A stretch of DNA of 64,000 nt from JANXQG01 sp964615095 (GCA_964615095.1 CAZTPX010000003.1:94997-158996); one strand, 5' to 3'; shown: positions 44,396 to 52,653, counted from the stretch's first letter. Made by a program: numbers and translations. Notes: generated from the sequence alone by a model not told the origin.

Positions 44396-44755
44396 TTAAT
44401 CCTCGAAATAGTATTTCTGCTGCCAAGCGTAGATGCTTGTGGCGATCATCGCGACGGCCAGAAGATGCTGCGCCCACGAAGGGGTCCACTTGTAGTAGAA
44501 GCCCATCACGGTGCCGAGAAGAAGTCCCACGGTCATGACGATGAAGTAGTACACGCCATTCTGTCGAAGCCAATACGTCAGAAACGGGCTGAGAATGAGG
44601 AAAAAGAGGATTACGCCTGGATGCGTTGGCGGGAGAGTCGGACGACGACTAGGAAGGAACAGGTAAAGTTGACTTCCATTTGCCCAGGCCACGCCGATGA
44701 TTGCAAGACAAAGGCAAAAAAGGCCGAGGAGCAGGGCTAGTTGACGGACTGGCAT
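44396..44755 (-). CDS. Small membrane protein
   Basis: 119 residues with about four hydrophobic segments (LALLLGLFCLCLAIIGVAWA; GVILFFLILSPFLTYWL; YFIVMTVGLLLGTVMGF; LLAVAMIATSIYAW). The stop is 1 nt from the start of the PH/HEAT membrane protein gene. No family recognised. Confidence 0.65.
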   Translation of the reverse strand: MPVRQLALLLGLFCLCLAIIGVAWANGSQLYLFLPSRRPTLPPTHPGVILFFLILSPFLTYWLRQNGVYYFIVMTVGLLLGTVMGFYYKWTPSWAQHLLAVAMIATSIYAWQQKYYFED

Positions 44756-44794
44756 GGGCGTGTTTCAGGCTCGGTTTTCCTTTGAATGACGTCG

Positions 44795-46012
44795 TCATAC
44801 TCCCAATAGCTTTGTCGCAGGCGGCAGGAGTCCCAAGACCGCCTGTACCGCGCTTAGTTCCTCGAATACGACAAATTGGCAGTCGGTTCGACGGATGCCC
44901 GTGAATAATTCTCCCTGAACATCTTCAGATAGCGCAGTCGGCCGCACAACGCAGAGCAGCAGGGGACGCCCCCTCGTCGCGTCTGCTGCTCGCTCGACCT
45001 CGTTGAAAGCCGAGCGAACCAATTCTTCGTGGCCGCTCTTGAAACGGGCGATGGATTCTGGGGAAATCAGTGGAAGAAGGGCCTGGAAAAACGGAGAACC
45101 AATGTCGTCAAGAGGCAGTACGGCCTTGAGGGTGCTGACGGAAAAATGGGGAATGTTCGCAACGACGAACCTGACGGGCGGCAATAGAGGATTCGGCAGC
45201 ACCGACAAAACTTTTGCATCGGGTTCTCCTGCGTTGTCATGAAGCGCATTAAGCGTATCGAGGCATGGGAATTTGAAAGCCGTGGTCAGCCCCGCCGCTT
45301 GCTCGATGTTCCTTCGTAGCCACGGAGGGAGGCTAATCGCAGACAACTCCCTTCCTTTCTCATGCCCTCTGTCGCGCAACTGCGCTGCTTGATCGAAGTC
45401 CTGGCTTGCAACAGCCTCTTCCTTGGCCCGCTGAAGCGTGCGAATCTCTTCGGCAAGGTGGCGGGCACGATTCTTAGTTTCATCGTCAGAGTGATACACA
45501 TGGCCTTTTGTCTCATCCTCACTCCATCGAATCGGGGGCGGGGGATAATACGCCCTGCTTCCTCCTTTTTCGAGCGACGGCCCCAGAATCGCCAGAATCT
45601 CCGCTCGCACATTCTCCAACCGCAGGCCAAGATTCATTAGCACCTGGGTAGCGAAACCCTCGTCTTCGCGCAGCAGTCCGAGCAAGATATGTTCGGTTCC
45701 GACGTAATTGTGGTGGAGATACTGCGATTCCTCGATTGCATATTGGATCACGTTCTTGGCACGGGGCGTCTGTGGGAGTTTGCCCTTGTTCAACATGTCG
45801 GGACCGCTTTGAATGCGTGTTTCCACTTCAAGGCGTATCTTGCGGAGGTCGACCTCCAAGTTCTTCAGCACGTTGGCGGCTACTCCGCTCCCCTCCTTTA
45901 CGACTCCAAGGAGAATATGCTCGGTGCCGATGTATTCGTGGTTGAACCGCTGTGCCTCTTGATTGGCAAGTTGCATGACCTTTCGGGCACGATCAGTAAA
46001 TCGCTCGTACAT
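44795..46012 (-). CDS. ClpC N-domain / UVR protein without AAA+ modules, with novel C-terminus
   Basis: 405 residues from MYERFTDR (ATG 46012). Residues 1-145 are a full double Clp N-terminal repeat (FNHEYIGTEHILLGVVKEGS; LHHNYVGTEHILLGLLREDE). A linker with PPPP follows, then a UVR-type motif (ARHLAEEIRTLQRAKEEAV, ASQDFDQAAQLRD) at about 185-220. Both ATPase domains of ClpC are absent. The last 185 residues (from SLPPWLRRNIEQAAGL) are unlike ClpC, with an alternating alpha/beta pattern that I do not recognise. It may be an adaptor, decoy or sensor of the Clp system. A tyrosine phosphatase fragment ends 4 bases upstream. Confidence 0.85.
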   Translation of the reverse strand: MYERFTDRARKVMQLANQEAQRFNHEYIGTEHILLGVVKEGSGVAANVLKNLEVDLRKIRLEVETRIQSGPDMLNKGKLPQTPRAKNVIQYAIEESQYLHHNYVGTEHILLGLLREDEGFATQVLMNLGLRLENVRAEILAILGPSLEKGGSRAYYPPPPIRWSEDETKGHVYHSDDETKNRARHLAEEIRTLQRAKEEAVASQDFDQAAQLRDRGHEKGRELSAISLPPWLRRNIEQAAGLTTAFKFPCLDTLNALHDNAGEPDAKVLSVLPNPLLPPVRFVVANIPHFSVSTLKAVLPLDDIGSPFFQALLPLISPESIARFKSGHEELVRSAFNEVERAADATRGRPLLLCVVRPTALSEDVQGELFTGIRRTDCQFVVFEELSAVQAVLGLLPPATKLLGV

Positions 46013-46016
46013 TGCT

Positions 46017-46268
46017 TCACCTTTCCTGCAAGGTTCGACACGCCCGCTGTACCGCCTCCCACAAATGCGACGAAACATCGTGGGGATGCCCCGCCACGAT
46101 CTCCTTCAACTTCTCGTCGGGACTTCCGCCTTGCACGATGGACAGGGCAGCGGCCACGATGGCGGGAGATCGGCTCATGCCCGCCCCGCAATAAACCAGC
46201 GTGGGGACTTGCTTCTTCAGCAAGGATACCACGGTTTGGATCGGGAAAGAGTCGTCGGGAGGGATTAT
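46017..46268 (-). pseudogene. C-terminal part of a dual-specificity/tyrosine phosphatase
   Basis: The frame reads IPPDDSFPIQTVVSLLKKQV, then LVYCGAGMSRSPAIVAAALS. CGAGMSR is the CX5R phosphate loop. The N-terminal half of the phosphatase is missing: upstream, the frame is out of phase inside a DUF4058 remnant. It ends 4 nt before the Clp_N gene, so the intact ancestor was probably in one operon with it. Confidence 0.7.
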
Positions 46269-46759
46269 CGCCGTTGCGGAGCAGGTCGATCTCCAAAAAA
46301 TGGGCCCGCCCGGCCAGCCAATGCATCCGTTTCTCGCGGTAGCGGGGGACGTAGCTTCCGCTCTTGTTCGCCGGACTGAGGACCTCCACAGCCGCCAGGA
46401 CGCGGGCGAATTGCCCCAACTCCCGCACGACCAGGTAATCCTGCTTGACGCTGGAGCGTGGCGGGGTCGAGCACCACCTCGTGGATGACCTTGGGCTCGG
46501 CAACGGCAACTGCCGCCGACGAGCGCCACTCGGGGCCAGAAGGGTCTGCTGCCACGGCCTCATCCGGTCCGCCAATAAGCACCACCTGGCCGCTGGGCTC
46601 GCGCTGGTAGACCATGCGTTCCACGTCAATCCAGCAACCAAGTTCCTGGGCCTTGGGCAACGACTGTTCGGCCAGCTTGCGCACGAACCAAGCGTGGAAC
46701 CACTCCCAACGCGGGTTGATTTCCAAGAATGGGTCCATACCGGGAAAAAGGCAAGGCAT
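46268..46759 (-). pseudogene. DUF4058 protein gene, frameshifted and truncated
   Basis: From ATG 46759 it opens MPCLFPGMDPFLEINPRWEW, the DUF4058 start. A frameshift near 46444 is required to continue into VRELGQFARVLAAVEVLSPA, REKRMHWLAGRAHFLEIDLL. After that the sequence joins the phosphatase fragment near 46268. The family is common in cyanobacteria and planctomycetes with no known function. The damage means no full product is made. Confidence 0.7.
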
Positions 46760-46853
46760 CGATTGGTTTCTCCGTTCGCTTCTCCGCTGACGCGTCTCCA
46801 CTCAAAATAGGCAGTATCGACGACGAAGGCAACGGATGCATGCTTTGTCCCTG

Positions 46854-47414
46854 CTAGTCCTCCATGACATCCTTCTCCCGGGCCTTGGCCAAGTCGGCGG
46901 CCTGGGTCTCGTACTGCTTGGTCAGCTCTTGAATGTCTTCCTTGACCTTGTCGCGATCGTCCTCGGAAAGCTCCTTGTCCTTCTCCGCCTGGTCGGCCAT
47001 CTTGTTGCCGTCGCGGCGGACGTTGCGCACGGCAATCTTGGCCTCCTCGGTCAAATCCTTGATGCGGGCCACCATCTTGCGGCGGACGTCGGTCGATAAC
47101 GGCGGCACGTTCAAGCGAATGATACGGCCGTCGCTCTGCGGATTGAAACCCAGGTCGCTGACCTGAATCGCCTTCTCGATGTCCTTGATCGTGCCCGGAT
47201 CGTAAGGGCGGATGACGATCTGGTTCGGCTCCGGAGCGCCCACCGAGGCAAGCTGCTTCATCGGCACCTGCGAACCATAGGCCTCCACGCGGAGCGAATC
47301 CACCAAGCCCGGATTGGCCCGACCGGTACGGATGCCGGCCAAGGAATGCTTGAGGACGTTGATCGCCTTCTCCATGCGCTCTTCCACGTCCAAGAGAATG
47401 TCATCGGAGGTCAT
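46854..47414 (-). CDS. frr: Ribosome recycling factor
   Basis: A 186-residue, two-domain RRF of normal length. Signature stretches are IRTGRANPGLVDSLRVEAYG and DVRRKMVARIKDLTEEAKIA. It splits post-termination ribosomes with EF-G. Last gene of the conserved rpsB-tsf-pyrH-frr operon, 11 nt after pyrH. Confidence 0.97.
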   Translation of the reverse strand: MTSDDILLDVEERMEKAINVLKHSLAGIRTGRANPGLVDSLRVEAYGSQVPMKQLASVGAPEPNQIVIRPYDPGTIKDIEKAIQVSDLGFNPQSDGRIIRLNVPPLSTDVRRKMVARIKDLTEEAKIAVRNVRRDGNKMADQAEKDKELSEDDRDKVKEDIQELTKQYETQAADLAKAREKDVMED

Positions 47415-47425
47415 GGGTGGTTCCT

Positions 47426-48205
47426 TTACTGCTTTCCGGCGGCCTGAATCAACGTGCCGACCCGTTCGCCCGTTACGGCCTTTTCGATGTTGCCTTCCTT
47501 GCGGAAATTAAAGACCATCACCGGCATCTCGTACTGCCGGCACTTGGCAATCGCCTCAGTGTCCATGACCTTGAGGTTCTGCCGCAACACGTCTTCGTAG
47601 CTCAACTGGCTGTACAACACGGCGTGCGGATTCTTTTCCGGATCATCGCTGAAGACGCCGTCCACGCGCGTGGCCTTGGCCAGGATGTCGGCGTCAAGCT
47701 CCAGCGCCCGCTGCGCCGCGGCCGTGTCGGTCGTCACGAACGGACTGCCGGTGCCGGCGGCGAGGATGATGATCCGGCCCTTTTCCAAATGCCGCCGTGC
47801 GCGGCGGCGGATGTAGGGCTCGGCTACGCCGTCCATGCGGATGGCGCTCATCAGCCGCGTATCGCAGCCCAGCGATTCCAGGGCGTCTTGCAAGGCCAGC
47901 CCGTTCATCACCGTGGCCAACATGCCCATGTAATGGGCCGTTGCCTCGTGGACGCTGGAATTGCCGCACGTAAACTGGGCGCCGCGGAGGATGTTGCCGC
48001 CGCCGATGACCAGCGCCAACTGGATGCCGTGCTTGGCCGCCTGGCCGATCTGCCGGGCGATGTGGACCACGGCGTCCATGGCGATGCCGCGCTCGCCGGG
48101 ATGCGTGAATCCTTCGCCGGATATCTTCAACACCACTCGGCCGTACCGCGGCCCCGCTGGGCCTTGGGGGCCAGGACTGCTCGATGCGCTAGCCGATGCA
48201 GACAT
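47426..48205 (-). CDS. pyrH: Uridylate kinase
   Basis: 259 residues from ATG 48205 (AAGGAGT upstream). After a Ser/Ala/Pro-rich start of about 20 residues, the UMP kinase begins YGRVVLKISGEGF. ALVIGGGNILRGAQF is the phosphate-binding site. It forms UDP from UMP, a hexameric regulated enzyme in most bacteria. Starts 4 nt after the tsf stop. Confidence 0.96.
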   Translation of the reverse strand: MSASASASSSPGPQGPAGPRYGRVVLKISGEGFTHPGERGIAMDAVVHIARQIGQAAKHGIQLALVIGGGNILRGAQFTCGNSSVHEATAHYMGMLATVMNGLALQDALESLGCDTRLMSAIRMDGVAEPYIRRRARRHLEKGRIIILAAGTGSPFVTTDTAAAQRALELDADILAKATRVDGVFSDDPEKNPHAVLYSQLSYEDVLRQNLKVMDTEAIAKCRQYEMPVMVFNFRKEGNIEKAVTGERVGTLIQAAGKQ

Positions 48206-48209
48206 GGAA

Positions 48210-49181
48210 TTACTCCTTGGGCAGTTCCCAGAGCACGAAACCGATGATCTTGAGGCCGGCCGCCTTGGCCAGTTCGGCGATCGTCTTGCCGCCGTACTTG
48301 GTCTCGTTGACATGTATCTGATCGAGCAGGCAACGCTCAGCATAGAACTGGTTCAAACGCCCCTCGATCACCTTGGACTTGTTTTTGGCCATTCCCTCGG
48401 CCTTCTTCAAGTCGCCGCGGGCGCGGCCGTGGCTGCTGGTCATCCGCTCCAGGTTATTGGGATCCTGAATCTGCTGGTCCGGCAAGGCAAGGATGCGTTC
48501 CGCTTCGGTCTTGATCTTCTCCGCTTCCTGGGCCATTGCTTGTTCCAAAATGTCACGCTCTTTCGCCACCAAGGCCGGATCGACGTCCTCTTTTCCCAGG
48601 ACGATCGGCTTCTTCCCTACGATATGCATGCAAATGTCGCGGGCCAACTCGGCGGCGCCGGCGGCTTTTTCCACGTGCAGCAAGGCTGCAATCGCGCCAT
48701 TGTGGTGGACATAGCCGGCCGTGGGGCCATTGACCCGCAGGATTCGCTCAAGCACAAACTTCTCGCGGATGCGGTTGTTCAGGTCGTCGAACTGCTGCCG
48801 CAACGTCGTGCCCTTGAGGCTGGGCGACGGTTGATCGAGCAGTTCGTCGGGCGTGGCCGCGCCGGGACCCTTGGCAAGCTGCTGGGCCAGATCGTTTGCC
48901 AGGCCGACAAAGTGCTCGTTATTGGCCACGGGCGCGCTTTCGCAGCGGATGTCGATCAGGGCGCCAACCCCCGGCTCGAGTTCGGAAAAAACGGCGATTC
49001 GGCCGGTCGAGGTGGAACGGCCGGCCTGCTTTCCCTGGACCTTCTTGCCCAGGATGCGCAGCACTTCAATTGCCTTCTCGATGTCGCCGCCAGCCTCGGT
49101 GAGGGCTTTTTTGCAATCCATCATGGGAAGGCCGGTCTTTTCACGCAGGTCCTTAACGGCCGCGGCGGTAATCTCTGCCAT
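48210..49181 (-). CDS. tsf: Translation elongation factor Ts
   Basis: 323 residues from ATG 49181. The N-terminal UBA-like module (VKDLREKTGLPMMDCKKALT) and the GDIEKAIEVLRILGKK segment are diagnostic. It regenerates EF-Tu-GTP. Second gene of the operon; a 289-base gap with two palindromic repeats separates it from rpsB. Confidence 0.96.
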   Translation of the reverse strand: MAEITAAAVKDLREKTGLPMMDCKKALTEAGGDIEKAIEVLRILGKKVQGKQAGRSTSTGRIAVFSELEPGVGALIDIRCESAPVANNEHFVGLANDLAQQLAKGPGAATPDELLDQPSPSLKGTTLRQQFDDLNNRIREKFVLERILRVNGPTAGYVHHNGAIAALLHVEKAAGAAELARDICMHIVGKKPIVLGKEDVDPALVAKERDILEQAMAQEAEKIKTEAERILALPDQQIQDPNNLERMTSSHGRARGDLKKAEGMAKNKSKVIEGRLNQFYAERCLLDQIHVNETKYGGKTIAELAKAAGLKIIGFVLWELPKE

Positions 49182-49252
49182 GGAAACAGTCTCCTTATTG
49201 AAATCTCGGTTGCTCTGGGCCTTATGTGCCAATACGCTCGGGAAACGGCACT

Positions 49253-49299
49253 CGTAGTCCGGGCTTTAGCCGGAATCCCTGCCTCCAGGCGGGGCTACG
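49253..49299. repeat. Palindromic repeat related to family A
   Basis: The ends are CGTAG and CTACG. The interior holds two small hairpins (CCGGGCTTTAGCCGG and CCTGCCTCCAGGCGGGG). The CGGCTTTAGCCGG-type core is shared with the family A repeats. Confidence 0.7.
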
Positions 49300-49382
49300 A
49301 ACAGTGCGTTCCTCCCGTTACAGATTGTCTTCGCCTGCGAAACCTGATGTAGTGATTCAGACAGATGGGCATTTCGGTTTGT

Positions 49383-49443
49383 GTTGGAGTCCCGCCTTTA
49401 GGCGGAGTTTTGCCGGAATTCCGGCTAAAGCCGGGACTCCAGC
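49383..49443. repeat. Palindromic repeat, family A (copy 1)
   Basis: The left arm GTTGGAGTCCCG with CCTTTAGG is matched by the right arm CCGGCTAAAGCCGGGACTCC. About 60 bases. Family members recur at 50696, 52654 and 57853. Confidence 0.8.
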
Positions 49444-49470
49444 CTATGACCACAATTCTGAGTCAGTACA

Positions 49471-50235
49471 CTAGGCCGGGGCGGCCACGGCCTCGGGTTG
49501 GGCAGCCACGGCCACCTCGGCCCCTTCGGCCCGCTCCTGCGTCGTCTGACCGGCCTCGTTCTTGCCGGCGATTATGGCGTCGGCTAGAAGCTGGATGATC
49601 AACTCGATGGAACGAATGCTGTCGTCATTGCCCGGAATGGCCAGATCGATCTCGTCCGGATCGCAATCGGTGTCGATCAGGGCGACCGTCGTCACGCCCA
49701 GCTTCTTGGCTTCCTTAACCGCATTCTTCTCTTTGCGGGGGTCGATCACCACGAGGCATTCCGGCAGGCGGTTCATGGTGCGCATGCCGTTGAGGTTGCG
49801 ATACATCTTGCGATACTCGCGGGCCAAGGCCGACTGCATCTTCTTGGAATAGGTTGCCAATTCCTCGCCGGAGCGCAGGGCTTCCAGTTCTTCCAGGCGG
49901 CCCAAGCGACTGCGAATCGTGCGGAAGTTGGTGAGCGTGCCGCCCAACCAGCGATCGCTCACAAAAGGCATGCCGCAACGCGTGCCTTGCTGCTCGACCG
50001 TGTCGCTGGCCTGACGCTTGGTCCCCACGAACAGGATCAGGCTGCCCTGGGCCGCGACGCCCTGCAAATACTTGCGGGCACGCAAGAGGCCGCGGATGGT
50101 CTCGCGAACGTCGATAATGTGGATCAGGTTGCGGCGGGCATATATATAAGGCCGCATCTTGGGATTCCAGCGGCTGGCACGGTGGCCAAAGTGGACCCCA
50201 GCTTCAATCAGATCTTTAACTAGTACGGTAGCCAA
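49471..50235 (-). CDS. rpsB: 30S ribosomal protein S2
   Basis: About 254 residues. The start is set at TTG 50235 because AGGAG lies about 7 bases upstream and the protein then begins ATVLVKDLIEAGVHFGH, the normal S2 start; the ATG at 50250 would place the Shine-Dalgarno inside the gene. The conserved RWNPKMRPYIYARRN and GTLTNFRTIRSRL segments are present. First gene of the rpsB-tsf-pyrH-frr operon. A C-terminal Ala/Val/Glu tail is lineage-specific. Confidence 0.95.
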   Translation of the reverse strand: MATVLVKDLIEAGVHFGHRASRWNPKMRPYIYARRNLIHIIDVRETIRGLLRARKYLQGVAAQGSLILFVGTKRQASDTVEQQGTRCGMPFVSDRWLGGTLTNFRTIRSRLGRLEELEALRSGEELATYSKKMQSALAREYRKMYRNLNGMRTMNRLPECLVVIDPRKEKNAVKEAKKLGVTTVALIDTDCDPDEIDLAIPGNDDSIRSIELIIQLLADAIIAGKNEAGQTTQERAEGAEVAVAAQPEAVAAPA

Positions 50236-50361
50236 ATGCAATCTCCTCAAGGCACACCGGCTATGTCTCCCATCGCTAGAGGGGAGCGTCCGGCGTTAAT
50301 CGGGCACTACGGTCAAGAATAAAGCCTACCCGCCTGGACCGATCAAGTGGGTAAACCTATA

Positions 50362-50390
50362 AGTCTAGTGATTATCGACAGACTCGTCAA
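50362..50390 (-). promoter_or_regulatory. Putative promoter of the rpsB operon
   Basis: On the minus strand TTGACG (50390-50385), a 17-base spacer, and TAGACT (50367-50362). About 125 bases upstream of the rpsB start. Confidence 0.6.
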
Positions 50391-50423
50391 CCGTACGGCG
50401 AATGATATTACGCCGACACGAAA

Positions 50424-50482
50424 GTAGGTCAGGCTTTCCAGCCTGACGGAACAGGCATGTCAGGCTAAGAAGCCTAACCTAC
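50424..50482. repeat. Palindromic repeat, GTAGGTCAGGC family
   Basis: The ends GTAGGTCAGGCTT and AAGCCTAACCTAC form an imperfect inverted repeat. Each half contains a small hairpin (GTCAGGC-TTTCCA-GCCTGAC and AGGCTAAGAAGCCT). Just upstream of the rpsB promoter. Confidence 0.75.
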
Positions 50483-50524
50483 GTGAGGATCTTTCACGCC
50501 GCGGTAAAATCCGCCAAAGAGGAG

Positions 50525-50595
50525 CTACCCGGCCTGGACTCGAACCAGGAACGAGGGTACCAAAAACCCTTGTGTTACCATTACACCACCGGGTA
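50525..50595 (-). tRNA. tRNA-Gln (anticodon TTG)
   Basis: On the minus strand the acceptor stem pairs TACCCGG with CCGGGTA (U1-A72, usual for tRNA-Gln). The anticodon arm is AGGGT-TTTTGGT-ACCCT with anticodon TTG. The T arm contains GGTTCGAGTCC. CCA is not encoded. 71 nt. Confidence 0.95.
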
Positions 50596-50725
50596 GGGTG
50601 ATTTTTCTAATGGGCAATCTGCATCTTAGCCTTGAACCACCAGTATACGCAGTTTCTCGGCGGCCTACAACAGAGGCTTGGCAAGTTATTGGTACGTTGG
50701 AGTCCCGGCTTCAGCCGGTATTTAC

Positions 50726-50870
50726 GGGCATGGTTCAATTCCGAGGCCGAAAGGGTAACACCTGTAGGGAACGGCCTCCGTGCCGTTCCGCCCGGTTTGG
50801 AACGGCACGGAGGCCGTTCCCTACAGGAGGACCGCGGCGTCAGAGTGTTACACGGCTTTGAACCATGCCC
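50726..50870. repeat. Second-level palindrome inside family A copy
   Basis: GGGCATGGTTCAA...GGTAACA on the left mirrors TGTTACAC...TTGAACCATGCCC on the right. It lies wholly inside the family A arms and encloses the third palindrome. Confidence 0.8.
50761..50827. repeat. Third-level palindrome, TGTAGGGAACG family (copy 2)
   Basis: A perfect 29-base inverted repeat with a 9-base loop. It starts CCTGTAGGGAACGGCCTCC and ends as its mirror. Its ends match the repeat upstream of parA at 32276-32358. Confidence 0.9.
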
Positions 50871-51025
50871 ATTTATGCTGGATTACCGGCTAAAGCTGGG
50901 ACTCCAACAAATGCATTTTGCCCAGTATATGACTAAGGCTGGCTCTCGGTTGCCGTTTACACCGCTGGCCAGAGTGACTAAAATCCCCGCCGCGATCTTC
51001 AAAATCCCTGCAAGGAGGCACGGCG

Positions 51026-52630
51026 ATGAAGTCTTTTCTGCGGATGTTTAGAAAAAACAAGAAGTCTGCCGTCCCGTCAGCAGATGGCGCCAAGCCAAGC
51101 CGTGCGAAGCCAAGACTCACTCGCGAAACGTTGGTCGGTCTTTCCATCCTGCTGGTGCTACTGATCGCCTTGGGGACGGTTCTGGCCCGGCGATTCTTCC
51201 GGTCGCACGAACGCGCCGAGGCAATCGTGGCCATGGAGGAGGCGAGACTCGGCGATACTCCCGGCGAGCAAGAAAAACACGACCGCGAGAAACACGACCT
51301 GGAATGGCCGCGGAAGTCGGATTTGCTGACACCCGTGGCAGCGCCGCATCGCGAGGACGCACCGTCGTTGGATGATGCAAACCACTGGAACAACACGCCG
51401 AAAGAGCGGCGGGAAGAAACGCGGTTCAACCCCGCGGTTTCGAGCACTGTCCCCGCTGATCCACCGATATTTCCCAAACCGCGAGGGGACCACGAGCGAA
51501 TGAAGACCGATCTTCCCTCTGGGCCATCCTTGGGCGAGGATCACCATTCGCCGGCAGCCGAAGCTCGCGAGAAAAGCCGTGAGTTCCAACCTGCCGTGGC
51601 CGGTCCCACATTCGCCGCCGGTCCCGCAATGGGCAGTGCGAATTCGATGGTGGTTCAAGTCAGTGGCGATGACGGGGCGGACAGGGGACCGCGACCGCCG
51701 GATCGTTACGCGGGCGAACTCAATTCCCGCCCGGAGTCGCGACCGCGCAGCGAGCTAGGCGCGGCCGACTACCCGAGAGCCGGGCAGGCCGGCGCCCCAT
51801 CGTCTGCCGCCCCCGATGCCCCAGCCGCCGGCATGCCCTTCGATTCCGAGGCCGCCCGCAAGCTGGCCGAGCAGCGGCGGGGCGAACAGCGGCGGGTGGA
51901 GGAACACCGTAGCGAGGAAGGGCGGATGGCCGGCGAAGCAGCGCCACGCGATGGCTACTCAGCGGCCGCTCCGACCGGCAACGTGCCGCCTAACTACGGC
52001 GGCGGTGCTACGGGTTATGCGCCGCAAACTTATGCCCCGGTCCAAGGCGGTTATGTAGCCGAAAGTTCGCGGCGGCCGGGCGGGGACGGTGCGGCACCGT
52101 TGCCCGTTCAGAACCCGCTCCGCGGCGATGGCAAGTACGAGGTGCAGCCCAACGACAGCTTCTGGACGATTTCCGAAAAGGTCTACGGCAGCGGGGCCTA
52201 TTTCCGCGCCCTGGCCGAACAGAATCGGGGCAAGGCGGCCCGGCCCGACCGACTTCCGCCCGGGCTGGTGATTGCCACGCCCCCGGTGGCCCAACTGGAG
52301 AAGGACTATCCGGACCTTTGTCCCCGCGCGACGCGCCGCGAGACGGTACGGAACCGGGCCGACGCCCTGCACGGCTACCCTGGGGGCACGCTGGCCAGCA
52401 CGGCGGGCGGGGGGCGAACCTACGTCGTACAGGAAGGCGACACCTTGTCGAGCATCGCCCGCAACGAGTTGGGAAAGGTCTCGCGCTGGGCGGAAATCTA
52501 TCAACTCAATCGCGAGGCGTTGGGTCGGGACTTCGACTACCTCACACCCGGCATGCGGCTCGTGCTGCCCATTCGGGATACGCAGCCAAGCGACCGCACG
52601 ACCCGCCGCGACGAGCCGTTCACACGATGA
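51026..52630 (+). CDS. Membrane-anchored protein with two LysM domains
   Basis: 534 residues from ATG 51026 with AAGGAGG about 8 bases upstream. A basic N-terminal tail of about 35 residues is followed by one membrane segment (LVGLSILLVLLIALGTVLA). A long disordered Pro/Glu/Arg/Gly-rich stretch follows to about residue 365. LysM domain 1 is at about 370-420 (YEVQPNDSFWTISEKVYGSG) and LysM 2 at about 465-513 (YVVQEGDTLSSIARNELGKV). LysM binds peptidoglycan or chitin-like glycans, so it probably tethers the inner membrane to the wall. Monocistronic. Confidence 0.92.
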   Translation: MKSFLRMFRKNKKSAVPSADGAKPSRAKPRLTRETLVGLSILLVLLIALGTVLARRFFRSHERAEAIVAMEEARLGDTPGEQEKHDREKHDLEWPRKSDLLTPVAAPHREDAPSLDDANHWNNTPKERREETRFNPAVSSTVPADPPIFPKPRGDHERMKTDLPSGPSLGEDHHSPAAEAREKSREFQPAVAGPTFAAGPAMGSANSMVVQVSGDDGADRGPRPPDRYAGELNSRPESRPRSELGAADYPRAGQAGAPSSAAPDAPAAGMPFDSEAARKLAEQRRGEQRRVEEHRSEEGRMAGEAAPRDGYSAAAPTGNVPPNYGGGATGYAPQTYAPVQGGYVAESSRRPGGDGAAPLPVQNPLRGDGKYEVQPNDSFWTISEKVYGSGAYFRALAEQNRGKAARPDRLPPGLVIATPPVAQLEKDYPDLCPRATRRETVRNRADALHGYPGGTLASTAGGGRTYVVQEGDTLSSIARNELGKVSRWAEIYQLNREALGRDFDYLTPGMRLVLPIRDTQPSDRTTRRDEPFTR

Positions 52631-52653
52631 GATTGTTCGGAAGAAATGAGCGC

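Larger units (their letters stand above)
49182..49470 (-). other. rpsB-tsf spacer invaded by palindromic repeats
   Basis: 289 bases, long for this normally compact operon. It holds two hairpin repeats at 49253-49299 and 49383-49443. No ORF or RNA gene seen. Confidence 0.7.
50696..50908. repeat. Family A palindrome (copy 2), split by inserted elements
   Basis: The left arm is GTTGGAGTCCCGGCTTCAGC and the right arm is CCGGCTAAAGCTGGGACTCC followed by AAC. In other copies these arms are about 10-20 bases apart; here they are separated by about 160 bases holding a second and a third palindrome. Confidence 0.85.
50596..51025. other. Spacer holding nested palindromes
   Basis: 430 bases between tRNA-Gln and the LysM gene, half of it taken by the triple nested palindrome at 50696-50908. 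Apparent frames here are by-products of the repeats. The LysM ribosome site (AAGGAGG) lies at the end. Confidence 0.7.

Noticed and set aside
46013..46078. 22-codon upstream extension of the Clp_N protein
   Set aside because: It lies inside the phosphatase remnant; MYERFTDRARK is the conserved ClpC start.
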